DNA of 16,213 nt from Candidatus Kapaibacterium sp. (lineage in GTDB: Bacteria > Bacteroidota > Ignavibacteria > Kapaibacteriales > UBA961), in contig JALRHN010000016.1 of NCBI GenBank assembly GCA_023259575.1, positions 4,448 through 20,660 on the forward strand. Direction: 5' to 3'. Both the position numbers and the translations under genes were made by a program. Position 1 is the stretch's first letter, and the number at the start of each line of letters is the position of its first letter. Positions 7,719 to 13,878 of this stretch are shown one piece after another. A model generated the notes under the pieces. That model saw only the letters and a program-made list of their open reading frames with translations. It had not been told where the DNA came from and did no database searches.

Positions 7719-8294
7719 TGCATTTTCTATATCTGTTTTCATTTCAGCGCTCATTGGGTCTATATTAGATTTATAGCGCTTAATCAGTTTTCCATTTTTG
7801 TCTATAAGGAATTTCTCAAAATTCCATCCTATTTCTCCAGCAAGATTTGGATTTGCTTCGCCTGAAGTTAAAAATGCAAATAGTGGATGTTTATCACTAC
7901 CTTTTACAGAAACTTTACCATACATATTAAATGTAACATTGTATGATGATGTACAAAATGTTTTAATTTCTTGATCAGTACCAGGTTCTTGTCCTCCAAA
8001 ATTATTTGCAGGAAAACCTATAACCATAAATCCTCTATTCTTATACTCTTGATAGACTTTTTCAAGATTTGCATATTGAGATGTATATCCGCATTTTGAA
8101 GCTACATTTACTATCAAGCATACTTTGCCTTTATATGTAGACATTTTTTGGGGGACTCCATCTATGGTATTTAAAGTATAACTATAAAAACCTGATGTGT
8201 TATCATTTGATACTATTTCATTACACTGTAATGTTGTCATACCTATTATTCCAATAAAACATATCAATAATAATTGATCTAAAAATGATTTCAT
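7710..8294 (-). CDS. Glutathione peroxidase family thiol peroxidase, exported
   Basis: The 194-aa protein has the complete glutathione-peroxidase fold signature: NVASKCGYT (63-71) with the peroxidatic Cys68 (cysteine, not selenocysteine), FPANNFGGQEPG (94-105) with Gln102, and GWNFEKFL (156-163) with Trp157-Asn158. Cys114 in the helix EIKTFC fits the resolving cysteine of thioredoxin-dependent two-cysteine members, so the reductant is probably thioredoxin rather than glutathione. The first 24 residues form a hydrophobic signal ending in LQC (22-24); the lipobox is poor, so either a lipoprotein or a signal anchor in the cell envelope is possible. The family reduces hydrogen peroxide and organic hydroperoxides. 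AAGGA lies 7 bases before the ATG. A TAGTTTTA element upstream with a TTTG 22 bases before it is a weak promoter candidate. It overlaps ruvB tail to tail. Confidence 0.93.
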   Translation of the reverse strand: MKSFLDQLLLICFIGIIGMTTLQCNEIVSNDNTSGFYSYTLNTIDGVPQKMSTYKGKVCLIVNVASKCGYTSQYANLEKVYQEYKNRGFMVIGFPANNFGGQEPGTDQEIKTFCTSSYNVTFNMYGKVSVKGSDKHPLFAFLTSGEANPNLAGEIGWNFEKFLIDKNGKLIKRYKSNIDPMSAEMKTDIENALK

Positions 8295-8345
8295 CTTATA
8301 TCCTTAAAAACTTTTAAAACTAGAATTTTTGCTAATTGGTTCCAC

Positions 8346-8369
8346 AAAAAAAAACCGTCTAAAAGACGG
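8346..8369 (-). terminator. Intrinsic terminator of the four-helix membrane protein gene
   Basis: On the minus strand CCGTCT (8369-8364) and AGACGG (8360-8355) pair around TTT and are followed by nine T (8354-8346). It starts 5 bases after the stop codon of the upstream gene, and the next gene (glutathione peroxidase) begins about 50 bases later. Confidence 0.9.
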
Positions 8370-8374
8370 CTTAC

Positions 8375-9421
8375 TTATTTTTTCGAATCTGGAAATTGAG
8401 TTATAAAAACTTTAAGTAAAGATTCTACTTCTTTAGCTTTTACATTCGAATGTGATTCATTATTATTTCCCAAAATTGATAATAAGCCAGAAGATTCATT
8501 TGCTCCTGAACCATACGATTCTTGTATATCTTCATTTGGTGATAACATTAATGTTACAGCATACACTATCAAGAGAATAAATTCTAATCCTAAAGCAAAA
8601 AGAATAATAGATGGTTCGCTTGATGGAATAAATTTTAGACCTCTTATACCAATAATAATAATCAATGCAGCTGCACCTATATATACCAATCCCAATATTG
8701 TATTGCCATATTGTATGGTAAAATAAGAACGCATATAAAATCTGATAGCACTTTGTGTTCGAAGAAATGATTCAAGCATATTTTTAGATTCTTGCCAAGA
8801 CAATGCATCTTGCAAATTAGTTGCTTGCCCTACTGTTATTTGATATTCATTTGCTAAATCATGAATATCTCTAATATCTGCATCTAAAATTCTATTACGA
8901 ATCTCTTCAATTTCTGCATCTGTGTGCTCACCATATAAACTTAATGCAATATTATCTAATGCATTCATTATTTCCCTACTAATCTTTTGTCTTATTAAAC
9001 CAATTGATTTAGGTAAAAATGCCACGATATATGCTGCTAAAGCAATACCTATAAAAAGTACTAATGGAAATAAAGCCAAGGTTGGATTAAATAAATATCT
9101 AGCTACTAACTTTTTTCCCTGAATAATATCTGCTGATGATCTTTCAATAATTCCCCATTGAGTTAACATATTTGTTGTAATAAATTCTTTGGGGGCACCC
9201 TCTGCAATCCTATATTCTAAAATCGATCCATCATAATTAACATCAGCATGCATAAATGAAACAAAAAAACTCTCCATCAAAGGAATTCCGATGAAGAGAT
9301 GCACACTTGAAATAAATGTCAAACATAATACAGCAAATAATACATATTGAACTACAGTATTCTTACTCAGTTCAAAATACTGCGATCTAGAATTATGTAT
9401 ATGTTGCTGATCTTGACTCAT
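8375..9421 (-). CDS. Four-helix inner-membrane protein of unknown family
   Basis: I do not recognise this protein. I take the ATG at 9419-9421 (348 aa); a TTG two codons upstream is the alternative. Hydrophobic segments at about 24-46, 113-136, 241-260 and 271-293 predict four membrane helices. Between helices 1 and 2 is a polar stretch of about 65 residues, possibly periplasmic. Between helices 2 and 3 is a helical, charged stretch of about 100 residues rich in Glu, Asp, Arg and Lys (for example DAEIEEIRNRILDADIRDIHD), likely cytoplasmic. The C-terminal 55 residues are polar and rich in Ser, Asn and Gly. No catalytic motif is seen. The gene stands alone between two terminators (8346-8369 and 9506-9530), so it is its own transcription unit. 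TATAAT occurs in the upstream gap, but no matching -35 was seen. No shared domain links it to its neighbours. Confidence 0.8.
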   Translation of the reverse strand: MSQDQQHIHNSRSQYFELSKNTVVQYVLFAVLCLTFISSVHLFIGIPLMESFFVSFMHADVNYDGSILEYRIAEGAPKEFITTNMLTQWGIIERSSADIIQGKKLVARYLFNPTLALFPLVLFIGIALAAYIVAFLPKSIGLIRQKISREIMNALDNIALSLYGEHTDAEIEEIRNRILDADIRDIHDLANEYQITVGQATNLQDALSWQESKNMLESFLRTQSAIRFYMRSYFTIQYGNTILGLVYIGAAALIIIIGIRGLKFIPSSEPSIILFALGLEFILLIVYAVTLMLSPNEDIQESYGSGANESSGLLSILGNNNESHSNVKAKEVESLLKVFITQFPDSKK

Positions 9422-9498
9422 ATTCAAAATGTATTCTGAAACATGTTTATTATAGCGTAAAACAGAAACCTAATACCTATACATACTAAGAACAAAAT

Positions 9499-9530
9499 AA
9501 AAAAAAAGGACATGATTCACTCATGTCCTT
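9499..9530 (-). terminator. Intrinsic terminator of the bL31/bS18 operon
   Basis: AAGGACATGA (9506-9515) and TCATGTCCTT (9521-9530) form a perfect 10-base stem with loop TTCAC. On the minus strand a T run follows (9507 to 9499), 20 bases after the rpsR stop. The plus strand also has eight T (9534-9541) after the stem, so the structure is bidirectional in form, though no plus-strand gene ends here. Confidence 0.92.
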
Positions 9531-9549
9531 AACTTTTTTTTGTGCATTC

Positions 9550-9828
9550 TTAACGAACGTCTTGACTAACAAATGGCATGATTGCTAAATGACGAGCATA
9601 TTTGATTGCCAATGCTACTTGACGTTGCTGAATTGCAGATACACCTGTAATACGACGTGGTAATATCTTGCCTTGATCATTAATAAAACGTTGTAAAGCT
9701 TTTGGCTCTAAATAATCAATCACACGGCTTTGGCCCATTGGATTGGTTTTCTTTTTAGAAACATTACGCTTATTACGATTATTTGTTAAAAATGGGTTAT
9801 TAACCGCATTTAATGGTTGTTGTCTCAT
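9550..9828 (-). CDS. rpsR: Small ribosomal subunit protein bS18
   Basis: This 92-aa basic protein has the bS18 core: DYLEPKALQRFINDQGKILPRR followed by TGVSAIQQRQVALAIKYARHLAIMPFV. bS18 sits on the platform of the 30S subunit next to bS6. The N-terminal 35 residues are basic and probably flexible, slightly longer than in E. coli S18. It starts 2 bases after the stop of rpmE, with AAGGAAG inside the end of rpmE as ribosome binding site, so the two are translationally close. In many bacteria rpsR lies with rpsF and rplI; here it is instead with rpmE and a small unknown gene. It is the last gene of the operon, followed by a strong terminator. Confidence 0.97.
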   Translation of the reverse strand: MRQQPLNAVNNPFLTNNRNKRNVSKKKTNPMGQSRVIDYLEPKALQRFINDQGKILPRRITGVSAIQQRQVALAIKYARHLAIMPFVSQDVR

Positions 9829-9830
9829 AA

Positions 9831-10073
9831 TTATTCTTCCTTCCCTACTGCTGATGTTTTGAAAGCTTTAGTTTTTTCAAAACGCTTATTAAAGCGTTCT
9901 ACACGGCCGGCTGTATCAACTAACATTTGTTTGCCGGTAAAAAATGGATGACTCTTGGAATCAATCTCAAGAACCATGCGATCACTTTTATAACAGGAGC
10001 GTGTATGATAGATTGTTCCATCTGTCATTACAATTTCTACCTGATGATAATAAGGATGAAGATTTTTTTTCAT
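9831..10073 (-). CDS. rpmE: Large ribosomal subunit protein bL31, zinc-free form
   Basis: The 80-aa protein begins MKKNLHP and has the bL31 signature IDSKSHPFFTGKQ, then VDTAGRVERFNKRF. It lacks the CxxC zinc ligands of the zinc-binding form; the only cysteine is Cys27 in TRSCYKSD. It also lacks the insertion typical of the YkgM/type B proteins as I know them, so I read it as a short bL31 without zinc. bL31 bridges the central protuberance of the 50S subunit and the head of the 30S subunit. The last 15 residues are a charged tail. It lies 9 bases after the small 57-aa gene and 2 bases before rpsR, so the three form one operon. Confidence 0.93.
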   Translation of the reverse strand: MKKNLHPYYHQVEIVMTDGTIYHTRSCYKSDRMVLEIDSKSHPFFTGKQMLVDTAGRVERFNKRFEKTKAFKTSAVGKEE

Positions 10074-10082
10074 AATTACTTC

Positions 10083-10256
10083 TTATCTGGATATATCAAT
10101 TTTATCAATTTCTGAAAGATCATTTATCTTAACAAAACGCTCTAGATACTTTAAATTACCTTTTTCTGAGTGATAAGGTTTAATAACTTTAACATTAAGG
10201 CGGGTATCTACCACCTTTTTGCTCATCTTATCACCGAATGTTTGCTTCTTAGCCAT
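10083..10256 (-). CDS. Unrecognised 57-aa basic protein heading the bL31/bS18 operon
   Basis: A short frame runs from ATG at 10254-10256 to TAA at 10083-10085. The protein begins MAKKQTFGDKMSKKV and ends DLSEIDKIDISR. Its first 25 residues are Lys/Arg-rich, and the middle has YHSEKGNLKYLERFVKIND, which looks like a folded alternating strand pattern. It is co-oriented with rpmE (9-base gap) and rpsR, and sits directly behind an FCB-type promoter, which strongly supports it being a real gene despite its size. I do not recognise the family. Some Bacteroidota carry a small basic protein (DUF4295) next to rpmB-rpmG, and this may be an analogous ribosome-associated protein, but I cannot show homology. 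A role in ribosome assembly or translation is inferred from operon context only. No Shine-Dalgarno sequence is present. Confidence 0.8.
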   Translation of the reverse strand: MAKKQTFGDKMSKKVVDTRLNVKVIKPYHSEKGNLKYLERFVKINDLSEIDKIDISR

Positions 10257-10264
10257 AGTAGCTC

Positions 10265-10278
10265 ATTAAACGTTTAAT
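10265..10278. promoter_or_regulatory. Fourteen-base palindrome in the leader of the bL31/bS18 operon
   Basis: ATTAAACGTTTAAT is a perfect palindrome lying 8 bases upstream of the start of the 57-aa gene and about 18 bases downstream of the -7 element, so inside or at the start of the leader. It may be an operator or a site for feedback control. The binding partner is unknown. Confidence 0.45.
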
Positions 10279-10295
10279 TCTAAATACAAGGATTG

Positions 10296-10326
10296 CAAAA
10301 GTAAGAGTATTTCTACTATTTACAAA
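10296..10326 (-). promoter_or_regulatory. FCB-type promoter of the bL31/bS18 operon
   Basis: On the minus strand TTTG (10326-10323), 19 bases, then TACTTTTG (10303-10296) matches the Bacteroidetes consensus TTTG-N19-21-TAnnTTTG exactly. Transcription should start near 10286-10290, giving a leader of about 30 bases. A 6-2-6 inverted repeat ACAAAA-CA-TTTTGT (10322-10335) overlaps the -33 element. Confidence 0.7.
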
Positions 10327-10371
10327 ACATTTTGTGAATAAATTTTTAAAACATGATGGTTCTTGTCAAAT

Positions 10372-10812
10372 TTATATTGTTCCCGTGCTGCCAAATCCAC
10401 CTGCTCCTCTTTTGGTTTCAGTTAATTCATCTACAGGAGTCCACTCTACAATTGCATATTCTGCAATTACGATTTGTGCGATTCTTTCTTGAGATTGAAC
10501 TATATAATCTTGTTTACCGAAATTAGCTAGTATCACTTTAATTTCTCCGCGATAATCACTGTCTATTGTACCGGGAGCATTCAAAGCAAAAATACCAGAT
10601 TTAGCTGCTAAGCCACTTCTTGACCTAACTTGGCATTCATATCCACTTGGTAAAGCTATAGCAATTCCAGTTGGTACCATAACAATACCACCGGCTGGAA
10701 TGATAAGTGGTTCTTCTATTGCTGCATATAAATCCATACCTGCAGAACCAGTGGTGGCATAAGAAGGTAAGTTTCCTTCATATGAGCCACATCGTTTTAT
10801 TTGGACATTCAT
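10372..10812 (-). CDS. dut: Deoxyuridine 5'-triphosphate nucleotidohydrolase (dUTPase)
   Basis: dUTPase splits dUTP into dUMP and pyrophosphate, keeping uracil out of DNA and supplying dUMP for thymidylate synthesis. The 146-aa protein is the normal trimeric type, with all five motifs: AGMDLYA (motif 1), RSRSGLA (2), GTIDSDYRGEI with the catalytic Asp and Tyr (3), ERIAQIV (4) and RGAGGFGSTG (5). AAAGGA lies just upstream of the ATG. It starts 9 bases after the ATP-grasp gene, so the two are probably co-transcribed. No clear terminator follows; the promoter of the next operon begins within about 50 bases of the stop. Confidence 0.97.
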   Translation of the reverse strand: MNVQIKRCGSYEGNLPSYATTGSAGMDLYAAIEEPLIIPAGGIVMVPTGIAIALPSGYECQVRSRSGLAAKSGIFALNAPGTIDSDYRGEIKVILANFGKQDYIVQSQERIAQIVIAEYAIVEWTPVDELTETKRGAGGFGSTGTI

Positions 10813-10821
10813 AGTTTTCCT

Positions 10822-11757
10822 TTATTTAATAAATGATGACCAAGCATATTCAGATGGAATTTTTCTGTCTAATTCAGCAAGTTCAATAAGATATTTAGCA
10901 GTATGCTCTACAACCCATAAAAAATTATCTTCTTGAACTGATTGTCTATCAGCATCTGGTGCAGGGTTCATATAATCGATTGCATATGGTTTTCCATCTT
11001 TTATAGCAAACTCTATTGTATTCATTTCATAGCTTAAAGCTTTGCATAATGTGATACAATACTCTGTTATTGTTTCCTCCATTTTTTTTGATGGAGAAAA
11101 ACCTGCCTGATATCGTAAATGAGCAGGATTTCTTGGTTCATATGGCATGATATGAACATATTTCATTCCAATACAATAACAACGATAATATTCTGTAAAA
11201 TCTATGCTTTCTTGTAAAGTCATTACAATATCTTGCGTTTGATTATATACATCAAAAAATTCATGTTCAGATTCTATCTTATAGACATGTTTCCATCCGC
11301 CACCATCAAATGGTTTTAGAAAAGAAGGAAATCCTACATATGAAAATATATTTGACCATTGCAATGGATATATAAGATTGGTCATTGATTCAGAAGTTGT
11401 CTCAGGGGGATGTTCTTTGCTAGGTAATAAGACAGTTTTAGGGACAGGAACTCCCAACTTTGATGCTAAGCTATAATTAAAAAATTTATCATCTGCACTG
11501 CTCCAAAAAGGATTATTGACAATTCTTGTTCCACCCAAGCTGGCTAATTTAAGCATAGACCGATAAAATGGAATATCCTGCGATATCCTGTCTAAAATAA
11601 CATCATAATCTAATAATTGCCCCTCCATAACTGCACCTATCAATACAGGTTCAACTATAATATTAGGCTGCTCAGTCTGTATTTTTTGTATTAATGCTAA
11701 TGGGAATGTTCTTTCCATCCCATACAAAATCCCTATCTTTTTTTTTGATTGCTTCAT
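10822..11757 (-). CDS. ATP-grasp domain protein, probable carboxylate-amine or carboxylate-thiol ligase
   Basis: The 311-aa protein has an ATP-grasp layout. An N-terminal alpha/beta lobe (KIGILYG) is followed by NNPFWSSADDKF (81-92) and LGVPVPKTVLLP (101-112), as in RimK-like and D-Ala-D-Ala ligase-like proteins. The nucleotide-binding part has FPSFLKPFDGGGWKHV (143-158), with Lys148 and the Gly-rich loop, and QESIDFTEYYRCYCIG (182-197). The metal-binding end has NTIEFAIKDGKPYAIDYMNP (246-265), with Glu249, Asp261 and Asn264. ATP-grasp enzymes activate a carboxylate as acyl phosphate and join it to an amine or thiol; the substrates here are unknown. It lies just upstream of dut, with no obvious metabolic link. 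No Shine-Dalgarno sequence precedes the ATG, which starts about 20 bases after the rpmA terminator. Confidence 0.85.
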   Translation of the reverse strand: MKQSKKKIGILYGMERTFPLALIQKIQTEQPNIIVEPVLIGAVMEGQLLDYDVILDRISQDIPFYRSMLKLASLGGTRIVNNPFWSSADDKFFNYSLASKLGVPVPKTVLLPSKEHPPETTSESMTNLIYPLQWSNIFSYVGFPSFLKPFDGGGWKHVYKIESEHEFFDVYNQTQDIVMTLQESIDFTEYYRCYCIGMKYVHIMPYEPRNPAHLRYQAGFSPSKKMEETITEYCITLCKALSYEMNTIEFAIKDGKPYAIDYMNPAPDADRQSVQEDNFLWVVEHTAKYLIELAELDRKIPSEYAWSSFIK

Positions 11758-11777
11758 ATTTATTACAAATTGTGCAT

Positions 11778-11811
11778 AAAAAAAGCCCCATCACTAAAAA
11801 GCAAGGGGCTT
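11778..11811 (-). terminator. Intrinsic terminator of the rplU-rpmA operon
   Basis: On the minus strand AAGCCCC (11811-11805) pairs with GGGGCTT (11789-11783) around a 15-base loop, and the T run continues to 11778. It begins 18 bases after the rpmA stop and ends 20 bases before the start of the ATP-grasp gene. Confidence 0.87.
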
Positions 11812-11829
11812 AATTTTAATTACATGGAT

Positions 11830-12087
11830 TTAAGCAGCTGGATAAACAGATACTTTCAAACGTGTAGAATCTTTATGCTCAAATTTTACAATGCCGTCAA
11901 CAAGTGAAAATAAAGTATAATCTTTACCAATACCTACATTATTACCTGCATGGTATCTAGTTCCACATTGACGAACAAGAATATTTCCAGCTTTAACAAC
12001 TTGGCCACCAAAACGCTTAATGCCACGTCGCTTGGAATTTGAGTCACGGCCGTTCTTGGTAGACCCGGCGCCTTTTTTATGTGCCAT
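11830..12087 (-). CDS. rpmA: Large ribosomal subunit protein bL27
   Basis: The 85-aa protein begins MAHKKGAGSTKNGRDSNSKR, the conserved flexible N-terminus of bL27 that reaches towards the peptidyl transferase centre, and continues with GGQVVKAGNILVRQCGTRYHAGNNVGIGKDYTLFSL. There is no N-terminal extension of the kind removed by a protease in Firmicutes. AAGGAG sits 8 bases before the ATG, a strong ribosome binding site. It starts 15 bases after rplU and is followed by a terminator, so rplU-rpmA is a complete two-gene operon. The usual third gene, obgE, is not attached here. Confidence 0.98.
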   Translation of the reverse strand: MAHKKGAGSTKNGRDSNSKRRGIKRFGGQVVKAGNILVRQCGTRYHAGNNVGIGKDYTLFSLVDGIVKFEHKDSTRLKVSVYPAA

Positions 12088-12102
12088 TATATAACTCCTT
12101 AA

Positions 12103-12414
12103 TTAACCGAGTTTAATATCATTAATTTGAATCTGTGAATATTGCTGACGATGACCATTTAGCTTACGATAACCTTTACGACGTTTTTTCTTGAATACAA
12201 GAACTTTATCGCCTTTACCATGAGCCAATACTGTTGCAGTAACACTGCCACTAATATATGGACTACCAACAGTAATATTGGATTCTTCTCCACCAAGGAG
12301 AATATTAGAAAACTCTATTTTAGAACCTACTTCAGCATCCAATAATGGAACTGTTAAGGTGTCGGATGCACGTACAGTAAACTGCTGTGCTGAAATTTCA
12401 ACTACTGCGAACAT
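12103..12414 (-). CDS. rplU: Large ribosomal subunit protein bL21
   Basis: The 103-aa protein begins MFAVVEISAQQFTVRASDTLTVP and ends with the basic KKRRKGYRKLNGHRQQYSQIQI segment, the classic bL21 layout. bL21 binds 23S rRNA on the 50S subunit next to bL20. The start has no Shine-Dalgarno sequence. It is preceded by an FCB-type promoter and a short leader that contains a small hairpin. It is followed by rpmA in the order conserved across bacteria. Confidence 0.97.
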   Translation of the reverse strand: MFAVVEISAQQFTVRASDTLTVPLLDAEVGSKIEFSNILLGGEESNITVGSPYISGSVTATVLAHGKGDKVLVFKKKRRKGYRKLNGHRQQYSQIQINDIKLG

Positions 12415-12447
12415 GATGTTTTCAGTTGATCTTAATAATGAATGTGA

Positions 12448-12463
12448 TTCTCATTTTTGAGAA
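12448..12463 (-). promoter_or_regulatory. Hairpin in the rplU leader
   Basis: TTCTCA (12448-12453) and TGAGAA (12458-12463) are exact reverse complements with a four-base loop. It lies at or next to the predicted transcription start, about 33 bases before the rplU ATG. It may stabilise the 5' end or be a site for autoregulation; both are inference. Confidence 0.4.
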
Positions 12464-12466
12464 CTG

Positions 12467-12497
12467 CAAAACTACATGATTTGAATTGTTTTTACAA
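12467..12497 (-). promoter_or_regulatory. FCB-type promoter of rplU-rpmA
   Basis: On the minus strand TTG (12497-12495), 20 bases, then TAGTTTTG (12474-12467) fits TAnnTTTG exactly, with a partial -33 element (CTTG instead of TTTG). The predicted start is near 12458-12462, giving a leader of about 45 bases. Confidence 0.65.
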
Positions 12498-12519
12498 GAA
12501 AAAGTTTTTTTGTATGATT

Positions 12520-13269
12520 TTAGGGTATATCCTTTATAATCGAAAATATCCCAATTGCTATACAATCAGCCTGAATTGATGTCTTCGTTTTTTGTTCATC
12601 TTCTAATAATTCATAAAGAATATGTGCATCTCCGCCAAGTAAGACAAATGAATATTCTGGGTATTGGCTACTATATTCTTTAATTGCACCTTTGATTGCA
12701 GTATTTATTCCTGCATGAATAGCATCGATGGAATTATTTCCAATGGAATACTGTAGAGAATGCGGTTGCAATTGTGGCAATTGAGCTGTAGCATTATGTA
12801 AAGAAGCATGCATTGTAGAGAAGCCTGGCATAATAGCGCCACCTAGGCAAACACCATTAATATCAAGAACATTTACAGTAATAGCAGTACCACAGTCTAT
12901 TGTAATAAAGGGTGCAGATGTTAATTGAAGGGCACCAATAATACCAAGAACTCTATCATTCCCAATACCTTTTATTTGAGAAAAATCAGGGTATGAAGCA
13001 TTATATGCAATATCTCCTGCATTAATCCATGATATATCAGTTAGTTTGGAACACTTTTGTATAAGTTTCGACTCAGCTATAGCATTCACAGAAGAATAAC
13101 CAATTACAGCTGATTTCTGATGCATTATACTTTGTATGCATTCGAAAGCTTCATCTACCCAATTTGTTGTATCATAGGCAATTGCTTTAATCAGCAATGG
13201 ACCTTCGGCGAATATTTTCAGCCTAGAGTTTCCAAAATCTAAAGCAATAAAAATGGTTTGTATTAACAA
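12520..13269 (-). CDS. coaX: Type III pantothenate kinase
   Basis: CoaX phosphorylates pantothenate, the first step of coenzyme A synthesis. The 249-aa protein has the three family motifs: DFGNSRLK (11-18; DxGNTxxK in most members, with Ser here for Thr), GIGNDRV (101-107), and TIDCGTAIT (123-131) followed by GGAIMPGF. LLGGDA near the C-terminus is also typical. The only plausible start is TTG at 13267-13269, with GGA about 9 bases upstream; no ATG or GTG lies before the first motif. It starts 18 bases after the 3-hydroxyanthranilate dioxygenase gene and is probably translated from the same message. No terminator is clear after the stop; the rplU promoter begins about 25 bases further on. Confidence 0.93.
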   Translation of the reverse strand: MLIQTIFIALDFGNSRLKIFAEGPLLIKAIAYDTTNWVDEAFECIQSIMHQKSAVIGYSSVNAIAESKLIQKCSKLTDISWINAGDIAYNASYPDFSQIKGIGNDRVLGIIGALQLTSAPFITIDCGTAITVNVLDINGVCLGGAIMPGFSTMHASLHNATAQLPQLQPHSLQYSIGNNSIDAIHAGINTAIKGAIKEYSSQYPEYSFVLLGGDAHILYELLEDEQKTKTSIQADCIAIGIFSIIKDIP

Positions 13270-13287
13270 TGCTACAGTTCCAAAGCA

Positions 13288-13815
13288 TTAAGGAATAATT
13301 GGTGGTGGTGGTTGCATGATATTACCACAATTCTTGCAAGTTCTATGTTCTATTGAAGAATAAAATCTATCAAATACAGGAGGTAATTGCTTTACAATAT
13401 CTTTAACGGGCAAAAATTCCTCATATAATTTAGAAGAGCATGATTCGCAGAACCACATAAAACCATCAAGTTCATGATCATGTCTTTTTCTCTCCATCAC
13501 CAATCCAACAGTATGTGCTGCTCTTTGAGGTGAATGTGGTGTTCTAGGAGGCAATAAAAAGATATCACCTTCATTAATGTGAATATCTCTTTGTTTACCA
13601 TCTTCAATAATCTTAACGGTAATATTTCCTTCCAATTGATAAAAGAATTCTTCGCCTTCATTAAAGTGATAATCCTTCCTAGAATTTGGTCCACCAACAA
13701 CCATAACGATAAATTCTGTGTCTTGATAAACAGTGATATTACCTACTGGAGGCTTGAGAAGATGGCGATGTTCATCAATCCATTTTTTAAAATTAAATGC
13801 GCCTTGTATAGCCAT
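13288..13815 (-). CDS. nbaC: 3-hydroxyanthranilate 3,4-dioxygenase
   Basis: This cupin enzyme opens the ring of 3-hydroxyanthranilate with O2 to give the semialdehyde that closes to quinolinate, the precursor of NAD in the kynurenine pathway. The 175-aa protein matches the bacterial form almost position for position: iron ligands His50, Glu56 and His94, and substrate contacts Arg46, Arg98 and Glu108, in GGPNSRKDYH, EGEEFFYQ and PHSPQR. The second, rubredoxin-like iron site is intact in CESC (123-126) and CKNC (160-163). The end is Pro-rich (QPPPPIIP). It lies 63 bases after the spoT stop and 18 bases before coaX. The other kynurenine genes are not in the window, so whether it serves NAD synthesis or tryptophan breakdown cannot be settled, though pairing with coaX favours cofactor synthesis. 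The symbol haao is also used. Confidence 0.96.
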   Translation of the reverse strand: MAIQGAFNFKKWIDEHRHLLKPPVGNITVYQDTEFIVMVVGGPNSRKDYHFNEGEEFFYQLEGNITVKIIEDGKQRDIHINEGDIFLLPPRTPHSPQRAAHTVGLVMERKRHDHELDGFMWFCESCSSKLYEEFLPVKDIVKQLPPVFDRFYSSIEHRTCKNCGNIMQPPPPIIP

Positions 13816-13878
13816 GATATTACCTGATGTATAATAGTAATGAGTTATGCTAAACTACTAAATAGAATATTTAAAATA

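Noticed and set aside
13497..13700. Frames lying inside or opposite the dioxygenase gene, including plus-strand 13579-13827
   Set aside because: They are shadows of a gene with fully conserved active-site residues and show no protein motif of their own.
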